A stretch of DNA of 64,000 nt. Origin: Xanthomonas sp. DAR 80977 (GTDB lineage: Bacteria > Pseudomonadota > Gammaproteobacteria > Xanthomonadales > Xanthomonadaceae). The stretch is taken from NCBI RefSeq assembly GCF_041240605.1, contig NZ_CP162487.1, forward strand, positions 4,533,001-4,597,000, written 5' to 3'. The translations under genes were made by a program, and so were the position numbers. Positions 26,855 to 35,461 of the stretch are shown here, one piece after another (positions within the stretch are counted from its first letter, which is position 1; each line of letters starts with the position of its first letter). The notes under the pieces were generated by a model that saw only the letters and a list, made by a program, of their open reading frames with translations, had not been told where the DNA came from and ran no database searches.

Positions 26855-29308
26855 TCAGCGCGGCCGCCAGCGGTTCAGCAGCAGGGAGTTGCCCAGCACC
26901 GAGACCGAGCTCAGCGCCATCGCCGCGCCGGCGATCACCGGATTGAGCAGGCCGAACGCGGCCAGCGGGATGCCGAGCACGTTGTAGACGAAGGCGAAGA
27001 ACAGGTTCTGGCGGATCTTGCGCAGGGTCGCCGCGGACAGGTCGATGGCGGTGGCCACGCCGCCCAGGTCGCCATGCACCAGCACCACGTCGGCCGCTTC
27101 CACGGCGATGTCCGAGCCGGCGCCGATCGCGAAGCTGACGTCGGCGGCGGCCAGCGCCGGCGCGTCGTTGATGCCGTCGCCGACCATGCCCACGTGCGCG
27201 CCGCGTTCGGCCTGCAACCGCCGCACCTCCTCGGCCTTGTGCTGCGGCAGTACCTCGGCCAGCACCCGCGCGATGCCGACCTGCGCGGCGACGGCCTGCG
27301 CGACATGGCGGTTGTCGCCGGTCAGCATCGCCACCTCGATGCCGCGCGCCTCGAGCCGGGCGACCGCCTCGGCCGAGGTCGCGCGCAGCGGATCGGCGAT
27401 GGCGATGCAGCCGGCGAGTCGGCCGTCCAGCAGCACGCCGACCACGCTCTGGCCCCGCGATTGCGCCGCCTCGGCGCGCTGCAGCACGGCGGCATCCGGC
27501 GCCTGCACGCTCAGCTCACGCATCCACGCCAACGACCCAAGCGCCACGTCGCAGCCGTCCACGCGGCCGCGCACGCCCTTGCCGGGCAGCGTTTCGACCG
27601 CCTCCGGCATGGGCAGCGGAGCGGGCGCACGCACCCCGGCGTCGGCGACACCGCGCACGATCGCCTGTGCCAGCGGATGCGCCGAGCCGGTCTCCAGCGC
27701 GGCGGCCAGGCGCAGCAAGGCGGTCGCATCGCCGCCCGGCGCCACGTCCACTGCGGTCACCTGCGGCCGGCCCTCGGTCAGGGTGCCGGTCTTGTCCACC
27801 ACCAGCGTGGTCAGCGTGCGCGCGCGCTCCAGCACCTCGGCATTGCGGATCAGGATGCCGGCCCTGGCGCCGACGCCGGTCCCGACCATGATCGCGGTCG
27901 GCGTGGCCAGGCCCAGCGCGCACGGGCAGGCGATCACCAGCACCGCCACCGCATGCACCAGCGCGGTGGCGAAGCTGCCGCTGAGCCACCAGGTCGCGGC
28001 CAGGGTGAGCGCGGCGATGGCGATCACCGCCGGCACGAACACCGCGGCGATGCGATCGACCAGGTGCTGGATCGGTGCCTTGGAGCCCTGCGCCGCATCG
28101 ACCATGCGGATGATCTGCGCCAGCAGCGTATCGGCGCCGACCCCGGTGGCGCGGGCGCGCAGCATGCCGAACTGGTTCACGGTGGCCGCGAACAGGCGGC
28201 TGCCCGGCTCCTTGGCCACCGGCATCGCCTCGCCCGACAGCATCGCCTCGTCCACGCTGGAACGGCCGTCGAGCACCTCGCCGTCCACCGGCACGCGCTC
28301 GCCGGCGGCGACCACGAACACGTCGCCGACGACCAGCTCGGCGGCATCGATGTCCACGATCGCGCCGTCGCGCTCCACCCTGGCGGTCTTCGGCGTGAGG
28401 TCGAGCAGCGCGCGGATCGCCGAGGAGGTCCTGCGCCTGGCGCGCGCCTCGAGCAGGCGCCCGAGCAAGATCAGGGTGATGATCGAGGCGCTGGCCTCGA
28501 AGTACACATGCTGCCCGGCCAGGCCGAACACGGTGACCGCGGCGCTGTACAGGTAGGCCATGCCGGTGCCGAGCGCGACCAGCACGTCCATGTTGGCGCG
28601 GCCGTTGCGCAAGGCGGCGAATCCGGCGCGGTAGAAGCGCGCACCGAGCCAGAACTGCACCGGCGTGGCCAGCAGCAACTGCAGCCCGCGCGGCAGCGGC
28701 TCGGCGTGCCGGCCGCTGAGCGTGTGTTCGATGCCGGCGATGTCGAACATGCCGAACATCTGCACGAACAGCGGCAGGCTCAGCAGCGCGGCGGCGGCGA
28801 ACCGGCCCAGCTCGCGGCGCCAGGCGCGGCGCTCGGCCTGTTCGCGCGCCTCCAGCCGGGCCTGGTCCAGCTCGCGCACGACGCTGGCGCCGAAGCCGGC
28901 CTTGCCGATCCGCGCGACGAGGTCGGCCGGCTCGGCCATGCCCGGCACGTACTCCACGCGCGCCCTGGCCGCGGCCAGGTTGACGTTGCCGGCGATCACC
29001 CCCGGCGCCTTCGCCAGCACCGCCTCGATCGCCGCGGCGCAGGACGCGCAGCTCATGCCGCTCAGTTCCAGCGTCAGCGCCTGCGTCGGCACCGAGTACC
29101 CGGCCTGGTCGATGCGCTGCAACAGCGCGCGCGCATCCACCTGCTGCGGGTCGTAGTCCAGGCGCACGCGCGCGGCGGCGAGGTTGGCCTGCGCGTGGAC
29201 CCCGGGCAGCTGGTTGAGCGCCTGCTCCAGGCCTGCGGCGCAGGAGGCGCAGCTCATGCCGTGCACCGGCAGGCTCAAGGTGCTGGGGGTGGAGGCTGCC
29301 GTGTTCAC
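26855..29308 (-). CDS. copA: Cu(I)-exporting P1B-type ATPase
   Basis: An 817-aa copper efflux ATPase of the inner membrane. Two N-terminal HMA domains carry GMSCASC at Cys20/Cys23 and Cys87/Cys90. Eight membrane helices include the P1B-1 motif CPCALG. The actuator SGEAMPV, phosphorylation DKTGTLTEG, ATP-binding HP (SAHPLA) and hinge GDGINDAPAL follow. The start is GTG at 29308: it forms a GTGA overlap with the cueR stop, so translation is coupled. It is named separately from the multicopper oxidase CopA encoded at 30548. Confidence 0.95.
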   Translation of the reverse strand: MNTAASTPSTLSLPVHGMSCASCAAGLEQALNQLPGVHAQANLAAARVRLDYDPQQVDARALLQRIDQAGYSVPTQALTLELSGMSCASCAAAIEAVLAKAPGVIAGNVNLAAARARVEYVPGMAEPADLVARIGKAGFGASVVRELDQARLEAREQAERRAWRRELGRFAAAALLSLPLFVQMFGMFDIAGIEHTLSGRHAEPLPRGLQLLLATPVQFWLGARFYRAGFAALRNGRANMDVLVALGTGMAYLYSAAVTVFGLAGQHVYFEASASIITLILLGRLLEARARRRTSSAIRALLDLTPKTARVERDGAIVDIDAAELVVGDVFVVAAGERVPVDGEVLDGRSSVDEAMLSGEAMPVAKEPGSRLFAATVNQFGMLRARATGVGADTLLAQIIRMVDAAQGSKAPIQHLVDRIAAVFVPAVIAIAALTLAATWWLSGSFATALVHAVAVLVIACPCALGLATPTAIMVGTGVGARAGILIRNAEVLERARTLTTLVVDKTGTLTEGRPQVTAVDVAPGGDATALLRLAAALETGSAHPLAQAIVRGVADAGVRAPAPLPMPEAVETLPGKGVRGRVDGCDVALGSLAWMRELSVQAPDAAVLQRAEAAQSRGQSVVGVLLDGRLAGCIAIADPLRATSAEAVARLEARGIEVAMLTGDNRHVAQAVAAQVGIARVLAEVLPQHKAEEVRRLQAERGAHVGMVGDGINDAPALAAADVSFAIGAGSDIAVEAADVVLVHGDLGGVATAIDLSAATLRKIRQNLFFAFVYNVLGIPLAAFGLLNPVIAGAAMALSSVSVLGNSLLLNRWRPR

Positions 29309-29748
29309 GGCTGCGGCTTGCCTGGCGCCGCGTCGCCGCGGATGTCGCTGAGGATCGGGCAGCAGGCGGGTTCGCCGCTGCCCGGGCATTCGGCGACCAG
29401 CACGGCCAGCGCGTCACGCATCTCGGTCAGCTGCGCGATGCGCCGGTCCAGTGCGTGCAGGCGCTTGCTGGCGCGCTGCTTGATGCCTTCGACGCCGTGC
29501 TGGCGATCGTCCTGCAGCGCGAGCAGGTCGCCGATCTCCTCCAGCGAGAATCCCAGCTCCTTGGCGCGGCGGATGAAGCGCACCCGCTCCACCGCGGCGG
29601 CATCGTAGTCGCGATAGCCGGACGCGCGCCGCGGCGGCGCCGGCAGCAGGCCCTGGCGCTCGTAGTAGCGGACCGTGTCGATGGCGACCTCGGCCTGGCG
29701 CGCGAGCGCGCCGATGGTGAAGCGGGACGGAGTGGCGACCGGTTTCAT
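29305..29748 (-). CDS. cueR: MerR-family copper-responsive regulator (CueR-like)
   Basis: A 147-aa MerR-type activator. Winged HTH residues 10-50 (FTIGALARQAEVAIDTVRYYERQGL) are followed by a coiled-coil dimerisation helix and a C-terminal metal loop CPGSGEPACCP, whose spaced cysteines fit the Cu(I)/Ag(I) sensor CueR. Its own promoter has a MerR-type dyad in a long spacer, so it is autoregulated together with copA and copZ. The -10 element ends only six bases before the ATG, which suggests a leaderless transcript. Confidence 0.9.
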   Translation of the reverse strand: MKPVATPSRFTIGALARQAEVAIDTVRYYERQGLLPAPPRRASGYRDYDAAAVERVRFIRRAKELGFSLEEIGDLLALQDDRQHGVEGIKQRASKRLHALDRRIAQLTEMRDALAVLVAECPGSGEPACCPILSDIRGDAAPGKPQP

Positions 29749-29754
29749 GTGTCC

Positions 29755-29786
29755 AAGCTACTCCCTGGATGCCGGTCCAGGGTCAA
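29755..29786 (-). promoter_or_regulatory. CueR-type promoter/operator of cueR-copA-copZ
   Basis: On the minus strand TTGACC (29786-29781) is followed by an inverted repeat CCCTGGA-N6-TCCAGGG (29782-29763) and TAGCTT (29760-29755). The spacer of 19-20 bases is over-long, as in MerR-family promoters that need DNA distortion by the activator. The predicted +1 coincides with the A of the cueR ATG (29748). Confidence 0.82.
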
Positions 29787-29878
29787 GCCCTTGTCGCCGT
29801 CGTGCGCGCCGCGTTCATTGGCCGCTCACGCAGGGGCGAATGCCCGGCCTGGCGGGCGCTGCCGGGCGCGTACGCCCG

Positions 29879-29898
29879 CCCTGGACCCGCCTCCAGGG
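29879..29898. promoter_or_regulatory. Second CueR-like dyad upstream of copL
   Basis: The inverted repeat CCCTGGA-N6-TCCAGGG recurs here with identical arms to the cueR operator and the same 6-base centre length, 94 bases before the proposed copL start. No good -35/-10 pair flanks it, so the function (activation, repression or none) is open. Confidence 0.6.
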
Positions 29899-29991
29899 TG
29901 CGCCGCGGGCCGCGCGCCATGCTGTCGCGGCGCTTGCCGGCGGCCATCACTCCAGTATTCTCTGCGCATCCCCTCGCGCCTTTCGCCGTCC

Positions 29992-30432
29992 GTGCCGATC
30001 CTCGCCCTGCTCACCCGCCTGCTGCTGTGCCTGAGCCTGCTGCTCAATGGCGCCGGCACCGCCGTGGCGATGCCGGGCATGCCGGGCATGGCCGCGACGC
30101 CGGGGGACGCGGGTCATGCCACGCCGCAGCGCCACGCCGCCGAGCATGCGCATGCCGCGCACACCGCCAGCGCAGCGATGCCCTGTCACCCGCAGGCGGC
30201 GCTACCGCCACCTGCCGACCATGGCGATGGCCATTGTCCCAAGCAGGCCGGCAAGCACGGTTGCTGCGCCGCCGCCGCCGGTTGCCAGTGCCCGCATGCG
30301 CAGTCGCTGCCGGCGCTGCTCGCGCTGCCGCTGGCGCTGCCGGTCGCCGCGCAGCGCCCGTTCCCCAGCGGCCGCCAGGACGGCCGCGGCGCGCCCGGCC
30401 TGCCGCGGCTCGAGCGACCTCCCAGCGCCTGA
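29992..30432 (+). CDS. copL: CopL-type copper-binding regulatory leader protein
   Basis: A 146-aa exported protein. A hydrophobic signal segment (PILALLTRLLLCLSLLLNGAG, continuing TAVA) is followed by a His/Met-rich region and a Cys-rich motif (HCPKQAGKHGCCAAAAGCQCPHAQ-like, residues about 83-106). CopL is required for copper-inducible copAB expression in Xanthomonas. The start is uncertain: GTG at 29992 is used since no ATG precedes the signal segment in frame; a CTG or ATC a few codons upstream is possible. The gap to copA is 115 bases. Confidence 0.75.
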   Translation: MPILALLTRLLLCLSLLLNGAGTAVAMPGMPGMAATPGDAGHATPQRHAAEHAHAAHTASAAMPCHPQAALPPPADHGDGHCPKQAGKHGCCAAAAGCQCPHAQSLPALLALPLALPVAAQRPFPSGRQDGRGAPGLPRLERPPSA

Positions 30433-30547
30433 TCGCGACGCCGCCGCCCACGGGCGGCGCCACTGCGGCCGCGCGCGCCTGCGCGCCGTCGCTCCTTGCG
30501 TGCACCGCTCCAGGCGGTCGCGCATCGCATCGCATCGAGGCAAGCTC

Positions 30548-32389
30548 ATGAAACCACCTTCCTCCGGCCTGCCGGCGCTGCCGTCGCGGCGCCGTTTCGT
30601 CACCGGACTGGCGCTGGGCGCCGCCGCCGGCCTCGGCGGCCTGTCGCTGCGCCAGGCCCAGGCCGCGGCGCTGGCGCGCGACGGCGCCGTGCCCTACCAA
30701 CTGCACGGCACCGATTTCGACCTGAGCATCGGCAGCGCGCGGGTCAACTTCACCGGACGCGAGCGCCCGGCCATCACCGTCAACGGCAGCGTGCCGGCGC
30801 CGATCCTGCGCTGGCGCGAAGGCGACACCGTCGAAGTCCGCGTCGCCAACCGCCTGCCCGGGCACACCCAGACCTCGGTGCACTGGCATGGCATCCTGCT
30901 GCCGGCCAACATGGACGGCGTGCCCGGCATGAGCTTCGACGGCATCTATCCCGGCGAAAGCTACCGCTACCGTTTCACCCTGCGCCAGTCCGGCACCTAC
31001 TGGTACCACAGCCACTCGCTGCACCAGGAACAGGCCGGCCTGTACGGCGCCATCGTGATCGATCCGCTGCAGCCGCCGCCCTACCACTACGACCGTGAAC
31101 ACGTGCTGCTGCTGTCCGACTGGACCGACCTGGACCCGGCGGCGCTGTTCCGGCGGCTGAAGAAGATGCCGTCCTACGACAACACCTACCAGCGCACCGT
31201 CGGCGACTTCCTGCGCGACGCGCGCGAGGACGGCCTGCGCGCCACCCTCGCCGACCGCGGCATGTGGGGACGCATGCGGATGACGCCCAGCGACCTGTCC
31301 GACGTCAATGCCAACACCTACACCTACCTGCTCAACGGCGTCGCGCCCGGCGGCAACTGGACCGGCGAGTTCCGTCCCGGCGAGAAACTGCTGCTGCGCC
31401 TGATCAACGCCTCCAGCATGACCTACTTCGACCTGCGCATTCCCGGGCTGAAGATGACCGTGGTCGCCGCCGACGGCCAGTACGTGCACCCGGTGAGCGT
31501 GGACGAACTGCGCATCGCCGCGGCCGAGACCTACGACGTGCTGGTCGAACCCAGCGGCCAGGACGCCTATACCGTGTTCGCGCAGGACATGGGCCGCACC
31601 GGCTACGCGCGTGGCACCCTGGCCGTGCGCCAGGGACTGCAGGCGCCGGTGCCGGCCAACGATCCGCGCCCGCTGCTGCGCATGCAGGACATGGGCCACG
31701 ACATGGGCGCGCATGCCGGCATGGACCACGGCACCGGCGCGGCCACGATGAAGGGCATGGAGGGCGGCTGCGGCGCCGGCATGGGCATGGCCGGCATGGA
31801 CCACGGCGCGATGGACCACGCGGCGATGAATCACGGCGCGCCTGCGGCGGCCGGCGCTGGCGCGGCGCCCGCGCATCCGCGCAGCGAACGCGGCAATCCG
31901 CTGGTGGACATGCAGTCGTCCGCCACCGCGCCGAAGCTGGACGACCCCGGCATCGGCCTGCGCGGCAATGGCCGCCGGGTGCTGACCTACGCCGACCTGC
32001 ACAGCCTGTTCGACGACCCCGACGGCCGCGAGCCCGGGCGCGAGATCGAACTGCACCTGACCGGCAACATGGAGAAGTTCGCCTGGTCCTTCGACGGCGT
32101 CCCGTTCGCCAGCGCCGAGCCGCTGCGGCTCAACTACGGCGAGCGCCTGCGCATCGTGCTGGTCAACGACACGATGATGCAGCACCCGATCCACCTGCAC
32201 GGCATGTGGAGCGACGTGGAGAACGCCGCCGGCCAGTTCCAGCTGCGAAAGCACACCGTGGACATGCCGCCGGGCACGCGCCGCAGTTACCGCGTGCGCG
32301 CCGACGCGCTGGGCCGCTGGGCCTACCACTGCCACCTGCTGTACCACATGGACGGCGGCATGATGCGCGAAGTGCGGGTGGACGCATGA
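30548..32389 (+). CDS. copA: Periplasmic multicopper oxidase CopA (copper resistance)
   Basis: A 613-aa PcoA/CopA-type oxidase exported by Tat (SRRRFVTG at 13-20). Copper-site motifs are HWHG (112-115), WYHSHS (152-157), HPIHLHGM (546-553) and HCHLLYHM (594-601). A Met/His/Gly/Asp-rich segment of roughly residues 380-435 (repeats of MDHG and MGHDMG) binds extra copper. It oxidises Cu(I) and sequesters copper in the periplasm. The ATG is preceded by GAGG. It overlaps copB by four bases (ATGA), so the two are coupled. Confidence 0.95.
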   Translation: MKPPSSGLPALPSRRRFVTGLALGAAAGLGGLSLRQAQAAALARDGAVPYQLHGTDFDLSIGSARVNFTGRERPAITVNGSVPAPILRWREGDTVEVRVANRLPGHTQTSVHWHGILLPANMDGVPGMSFDGIYPGESYRYRFTLRQSGTYWYHSHSLHQEQAGLYGAIVIDPLQPPPYHYDREHVLLLSDWTDLDPAALFRRLKKMPSYDNTYQRTVGDFLRDAREDGLRATLADRGMWGRMRMTPSDLSDVNANTYTYLLNGVAPGGNWTGEFRPGEKLLLRLINASSMTYFDLRIPGLKMTVVAADGQYVHPVSVDELRIAAAETYDVLVEPSGQDAYTVFAQDMGRTGYARGTLAVRQGLQAPVPANDPRPLLRMQDMGHDMGAHAGMDHGTGAATMKGMEGGCGAGMGMAGMDHGAMDHAAMNHGAPAAAGAGAAPAHPRSERGNPLVDMQSSATAPKLDDPGIGLRGNGRRVLTYADLHSLFDDPDGREPGREIELHLTGNMEKFAWSFDGVPFASAEPLRLNYGERLRIVLVNDTMMQHPIHLHGMWSDVENAAGQFQLRKHTVDMPPGTRRSYRVRADALGRWAYHCHLLYHMDGGMMREVRVDA

Positions 32390-33681
32390 GCGCCGCGCCG
32401 CTCGCCACGCTCGCGCAGGCCATCGGCCTGGCGCTGCTGCTCGCCCACGGCGCCGCGCATGCGCAGCATGTGCATGCACCTGTCGCTGCCGATGCCGGCA
32501 TCGCCGTCCCTGCATCCGCATCGGCGCCTGCATCTGGACCTGCGCCTGCAGCGTGCGTGTGTCCGCCGCCCGACGACGGGACGCGCATGCACACCCCGCC
32601 ATCGCCGCCCACCGCCACGGGCGGCGCCGACGACGCAGCGATGGCGCATGCCGGCATGGACCATGCGGCGATGGATCGTGCCGCACACGCCGACACCGTT
32701 CCGGCCGCCGCGGCGGCGGGCGACGGCGGCATGCAGCACATGTCCATGGACCACGCAGCGCACGGCGACCACGCCATGCCGGAGCATGCGGACATGCAGC
32801 ACATGGGCATGCCCCCCGCCACGCCGGAGCACGACGCGCCGGCCGCAGCGCAGGCCGATCGCGCCATGCCGGACCACGCCGCGATGCATCACCCCGCTGC
32901 AGCACCGCCAGCTGCAGCGCCGTCGGGCGCGGCATGCACCTGCACGGATGCGCCCGCCTCCACGCTGCCGCGCGAACCGATCCCGCCGCTCACCGACGCC
33001 GACCGTGCCGCCGCGTTCCCGACGCTGCGCGCCGACACGATGCTGCATGGCCCGTCGCGCATCGGCTACCTGCTGATCGACCGCCTGGAGGGCTGGGACG
33101 CCGACCATGGGAGCGGCCAGGCCTGGGAAGCCAGCGCCTGGTACGGCGGCGACATCGACCGGCTGTGGCTGCGCAGCGAAGGCGAGCGCAGTGGTGGCCG
33201 CACCGAATCCGCGGACCTGGAAGCGCTGTACGGCCACGCGGTATCGCCCTGGTGGGACCTGCTGGCCGGGGTCAAGCAGGACGTCGCGCCGGGCGACGCG
33301 CGCACCTCGGCCGCGTTCGGCGTGCAGGGCATGGCGCCGTACAAGTTCGAGGTCGCGGCCACGCTGTACGTCGGCGAAGGCGGCAAGGCCAGTGCACGGC
33401 TGCAAGGCGAATACGACGTGCTGCTGACAAACCGCTGGATCCTGCAGCCGCGGCTGGAGGCGGATGTGGCATTCGCCGACGATCGCGCACACGGCAGCGG
33501 CAGCGGCCTGTCCACGCTCGAGGCCGGCCTGCGCCTGCGCTACGAGATCAGCCGCCGCTTCGCGCCGTATCTGGGCGTGGTCCACGAGCGCGCGTTCGGC
33601 GCCACGGCCGACTATCGGCGCGACGCGGGAGACGCCGCGCGCGACACGCGCGTGGTAGCGGGCGTGCGGGTCTGGTTCTAG
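32386..33681 (+). CDS. copB: Outer-membrane copper resistance protein CopB
   Basis: A 431-aa protein with a signal peptide, a long Met/His-rich low-complexity part (about residues 85-175, many MDHA, MQHM and AMPEH units) and a C-terminal CopB/PcoB beta-barrel (from about 205: TMLHGPSRIGYLLIDRLEG, ending VVAGVRVWF). Terminal Trp-Phe suits barrel assembly. It works with CopA in copper sequestration. Start ATG 32386 lies inside the copA stop. Confidence 0.93.
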   Translation: MSAAPLATLAQAIGLALLLAHGAAHAQHVHAPVAADAGIAVPASASAPASGPAPAACVCPPPDDGTRMHTPPSPPTATGGADDAAMAHAGMDHAAMDRAAHADTVPAAAAAGDGGMQHMSMDHAAHGDHAMPEHADMQHMGMPPATPEHDAPAAAQADRAMPDHAAMHHPAAAPPAAAPSGAACTCTDAPASTLPREPIPPLTDADRAAAFPTLRADTMLHGPSRIGYLLIDRLEGWDADHGSGQAWEASAWYGGDIDRLWLRSEGERSGGRTESADLEALYGHAVSPWWDLLAGVKQDVAPGDARTSAAFGVQGMAPYKFEVAATLYVGEGGKASARLQGEYDVLLTNRWILQPRLEADVAFADDRAHGSGSGLSTLEAGLRLRYEISRRFAPYLGVVHERAFGATADYRRDAGDAARDTRVVAGVRVWF

Positions 33682-33721
33682 CGGCACATCCCCAACGTCA
33701 ACGAAACGGCCTAGGAACAAT

Positions 33722-33788
33722 TGTGGGAGCGACTTCAGTCGCGACAGGCGTTACCGGTGAAGCCGTCGCGACTGAAGTCGCTCCCACA
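33722..33788. repeat. REP-like long palindrome, copy 1
   Basis: A near-perfect inverted repeat: left arm TGTGGGAGCGACTTCAGTCG and its complement at the right, with a central ACAGGCGTTACCGGTGAAGC loop. It sits right after copB and could also act as its transcription end. It is one of four copies in the window. Confidence 0.88.
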
Positions 33789-33867
33789 TGGGCTGGCGGG
33801 CAAGTTCGCGGCCACTCGCTGCTTGCCACCGGTGCACGCCCATGCATCACCCCAGTGGCACTGCCGC

Positions 33868-34341
33868 TCAAGCACGCAGCGAACCATCCTCCCCGATCCG
33901 CCAGCCGCGCGGCGGACGCAGCGCGCCCAGCGTGCGCACCAGTTCCTGGTAGCTGCGCGCCAGCTGCGCGAACAGCCCGGCGTCGCTGGCGCGGGTTTCG
34001 GCGACCTCGTAGTAGGCGCCGCGGCCCAGGTCGATGAAGTAGTCCACGCTGACCCGGCGCCGCTCGGCCACGCCGGGAAACAGCCCGGCGATCAGCAGGC
34101 AGCCGTCGCCGACCTCGCGCAGCGCGTCGGCGCGGGCGCGCCCGACCTGCTCCTGCGCATGCAGCCAGGCCAGCGCCTGGGTGCGCGACAGCAGATGCCC
34201 GTCGGCCTGGTAGCGCAGCAACACGAACACCAGGTAGCTCTCGCGCGATTCGTCCAGCGGCCGGCCGAGCCGCTGCCCTGCCTCGTGCACCAGCGCCTGC
34301 CACAGTTCGGCCGGCGCCCCCTGTCTGAAAGACTCGTACAT
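33868..34341 (-). CDS. Hypothetical protein
   Basis: A 157-aa soluble protein, no signal or membrane segment, mostly helical (MYESFRQGAPAELWQALVHEA, LVFVLLRYQADGHLLSRTQALAW). GC-rich third positions agree with real coding. I do not recognise a family. It stands alone, convergent with copB across a REP palindrome. Confidence 0.75.
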   Translation of the reverse strand: MYESFRQGAPAELWQALVHEAGQRLGRPLDESRESYLVFVLLRYQADGHLLSRTQALAWLHAQEQVGRARADALREVGDGCLLIAGLFPGVAERRRVSVDYFIDLGRGAYYEVAETRASDAGLFAQLARSYQELVRTLGALRPPRGWRIGEDGSLRA

Positions 34342-34635
34342 GCGTCCTCCTGCGTGGTGGGAACCCTCGCCAGGAGCTTATGCATAACCTGGGCCACTGC
34401 GTTGGCAGCCGCGGGCGACGGCTGCCAATCGCATGCCCGGGGGCCGCCGCGGTGTCGTTCGGCCGCCATGCCCGCACAGGTTCGCCAGGCAGCGCGCAGC
34501 CGCGATCCCTCGTCCGCGTTGCCGCCGCAACCGCCGACCTCGCGGACAGTGCGCACGCCGGCGTGGCGCCGCCCGGAACCATGCGCGCCGCCGCGCGAAT
34601 GCCGGCGGCGACCATGTGCCGGCGGTTCGCGCAGC

Positions 34636-35355
34636 TCAGCGCCTGCGGCGCTTCGGCGAAACGCCGACCGACGGCGCCGCGCCCTGCCGCGCTGCAAGCC
34701 CACCGAGGATCAGGTCGATCCCGGCGATGAAATCCATTCGGTCGTCGTGCGTCCGCAACGGGCCAGCCAGGCTGCGCACGAACGGATACGCCGCCGGATC
34801 GAGCCCGGACCAGACGGTCGCCACTGCGTCCAGGAACTCGGACCTGACGATGCCCTGGGTCCGCGCCAACTGCGTATTGGCCGCGTTCTGGCCGCCGACG
34901 CCGAGGATGTAGCTCAGCAATGCGGACACAGCCGGCCACTGTTCCGCGTCCGCCACGCCGAGCGCGCACACCTGCTGGCCGATGCGTTCGACGACGCGCA
35001 CGATCGGCAACTCGCCGGGAGCGCGGTTGAGCGCCGATCCGATCCATGGATGCGCGTCGATCGCGTCGAACATGCCCAGCGCCAGCGCGCGGATCGCCGC
35101 CTCCGGCGTCGCCCCTGCGAATGGCGCATGCAGGGTGCGCGCGACGATCGCATCGCAGGCGGCGGTCAGCAGGTCGCGCTTGTCGGCGATGTGCCAATAG
35201 AGGGCACCGGGGCCGGTGGCGAGCCGTTCGGACAGCGCGCGGAAGGTCAGCCCCGCTTCGCCGCGCTCGTCCAGCAAGGCGATCGCCGCCTCCACGATCT
35301 GCTCCCGGGTCAGCGATTCCTCGCGTCGCTGGGTACTGCGCGTCTTCTTGGCCAT
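34636..35355 (-). CDS. TetR-family repressor
   Basis: A 239-aa regulator with N-terminal HTH (LTREQIVEAAIALLDERG, LTFRALSERLATGPGALYWH, about residues 12-58) of the TetR(D)/TetR_C subgroup, followed by an all-helical ligand domain. It is divergent from a Tet(X)-like monooxygenase; between them are two matching 15-bp operators. The ATG at 35355 was chosen because the HTH begins right after. A role as local repressor relieved by a flavoenzyme substrate is inferred. Confidence 0.92.
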   Translation of the reverse strand: MAKKTRSTQRREESLTREQIVEAAIALLDERGEAGLTFRALSERLATGPGALYWHIADKRDLLTAACDAIVARTLHAPFAGATPEAAIRALALGMFDAIDAHPWIGSALNRAPGELPIVRVVERIGQQVCALGVADAEQWPAVSALLSYILGVGGQNAANTQLARTQGIVRSEFLDAVATVWSGLDPAAYPFVRSLAGPLRTHDDRMDFIAGIDLILGGLAARQGAAPSVGVSPKRRRR

Positions 35356-35363
35356 GGCCCATC

Positions 35364-35409
35364 TTGACACGAATGGAACGGCATTCCAATATTGTGGAAC
35401 GCCGTTCCA
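35364..35409 (+). promoter_or_regulatory. Promoter and paired TetR operators
   Basis: TTGACA (35364-35369), 17 bases, CAATAT (35387-35392) forms a strong promoter for the monooxygenase. Two near-identical palindromes, TGGAACGGCATTCCA (35374-35388) and TGGAACGCCGTTCCA (35395-35409), are 21 bases centre to centre, two helical turns, and cover spacer, -10 and +1. The layout mirrors tetO1/tetO2. Confidence 0.82.
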
Positions 35410-35461
35410 CCGTCTTGCGCCAACCATGCCCGGCGCGCCCCCCTCCCAGGAAAAAGCCCAG

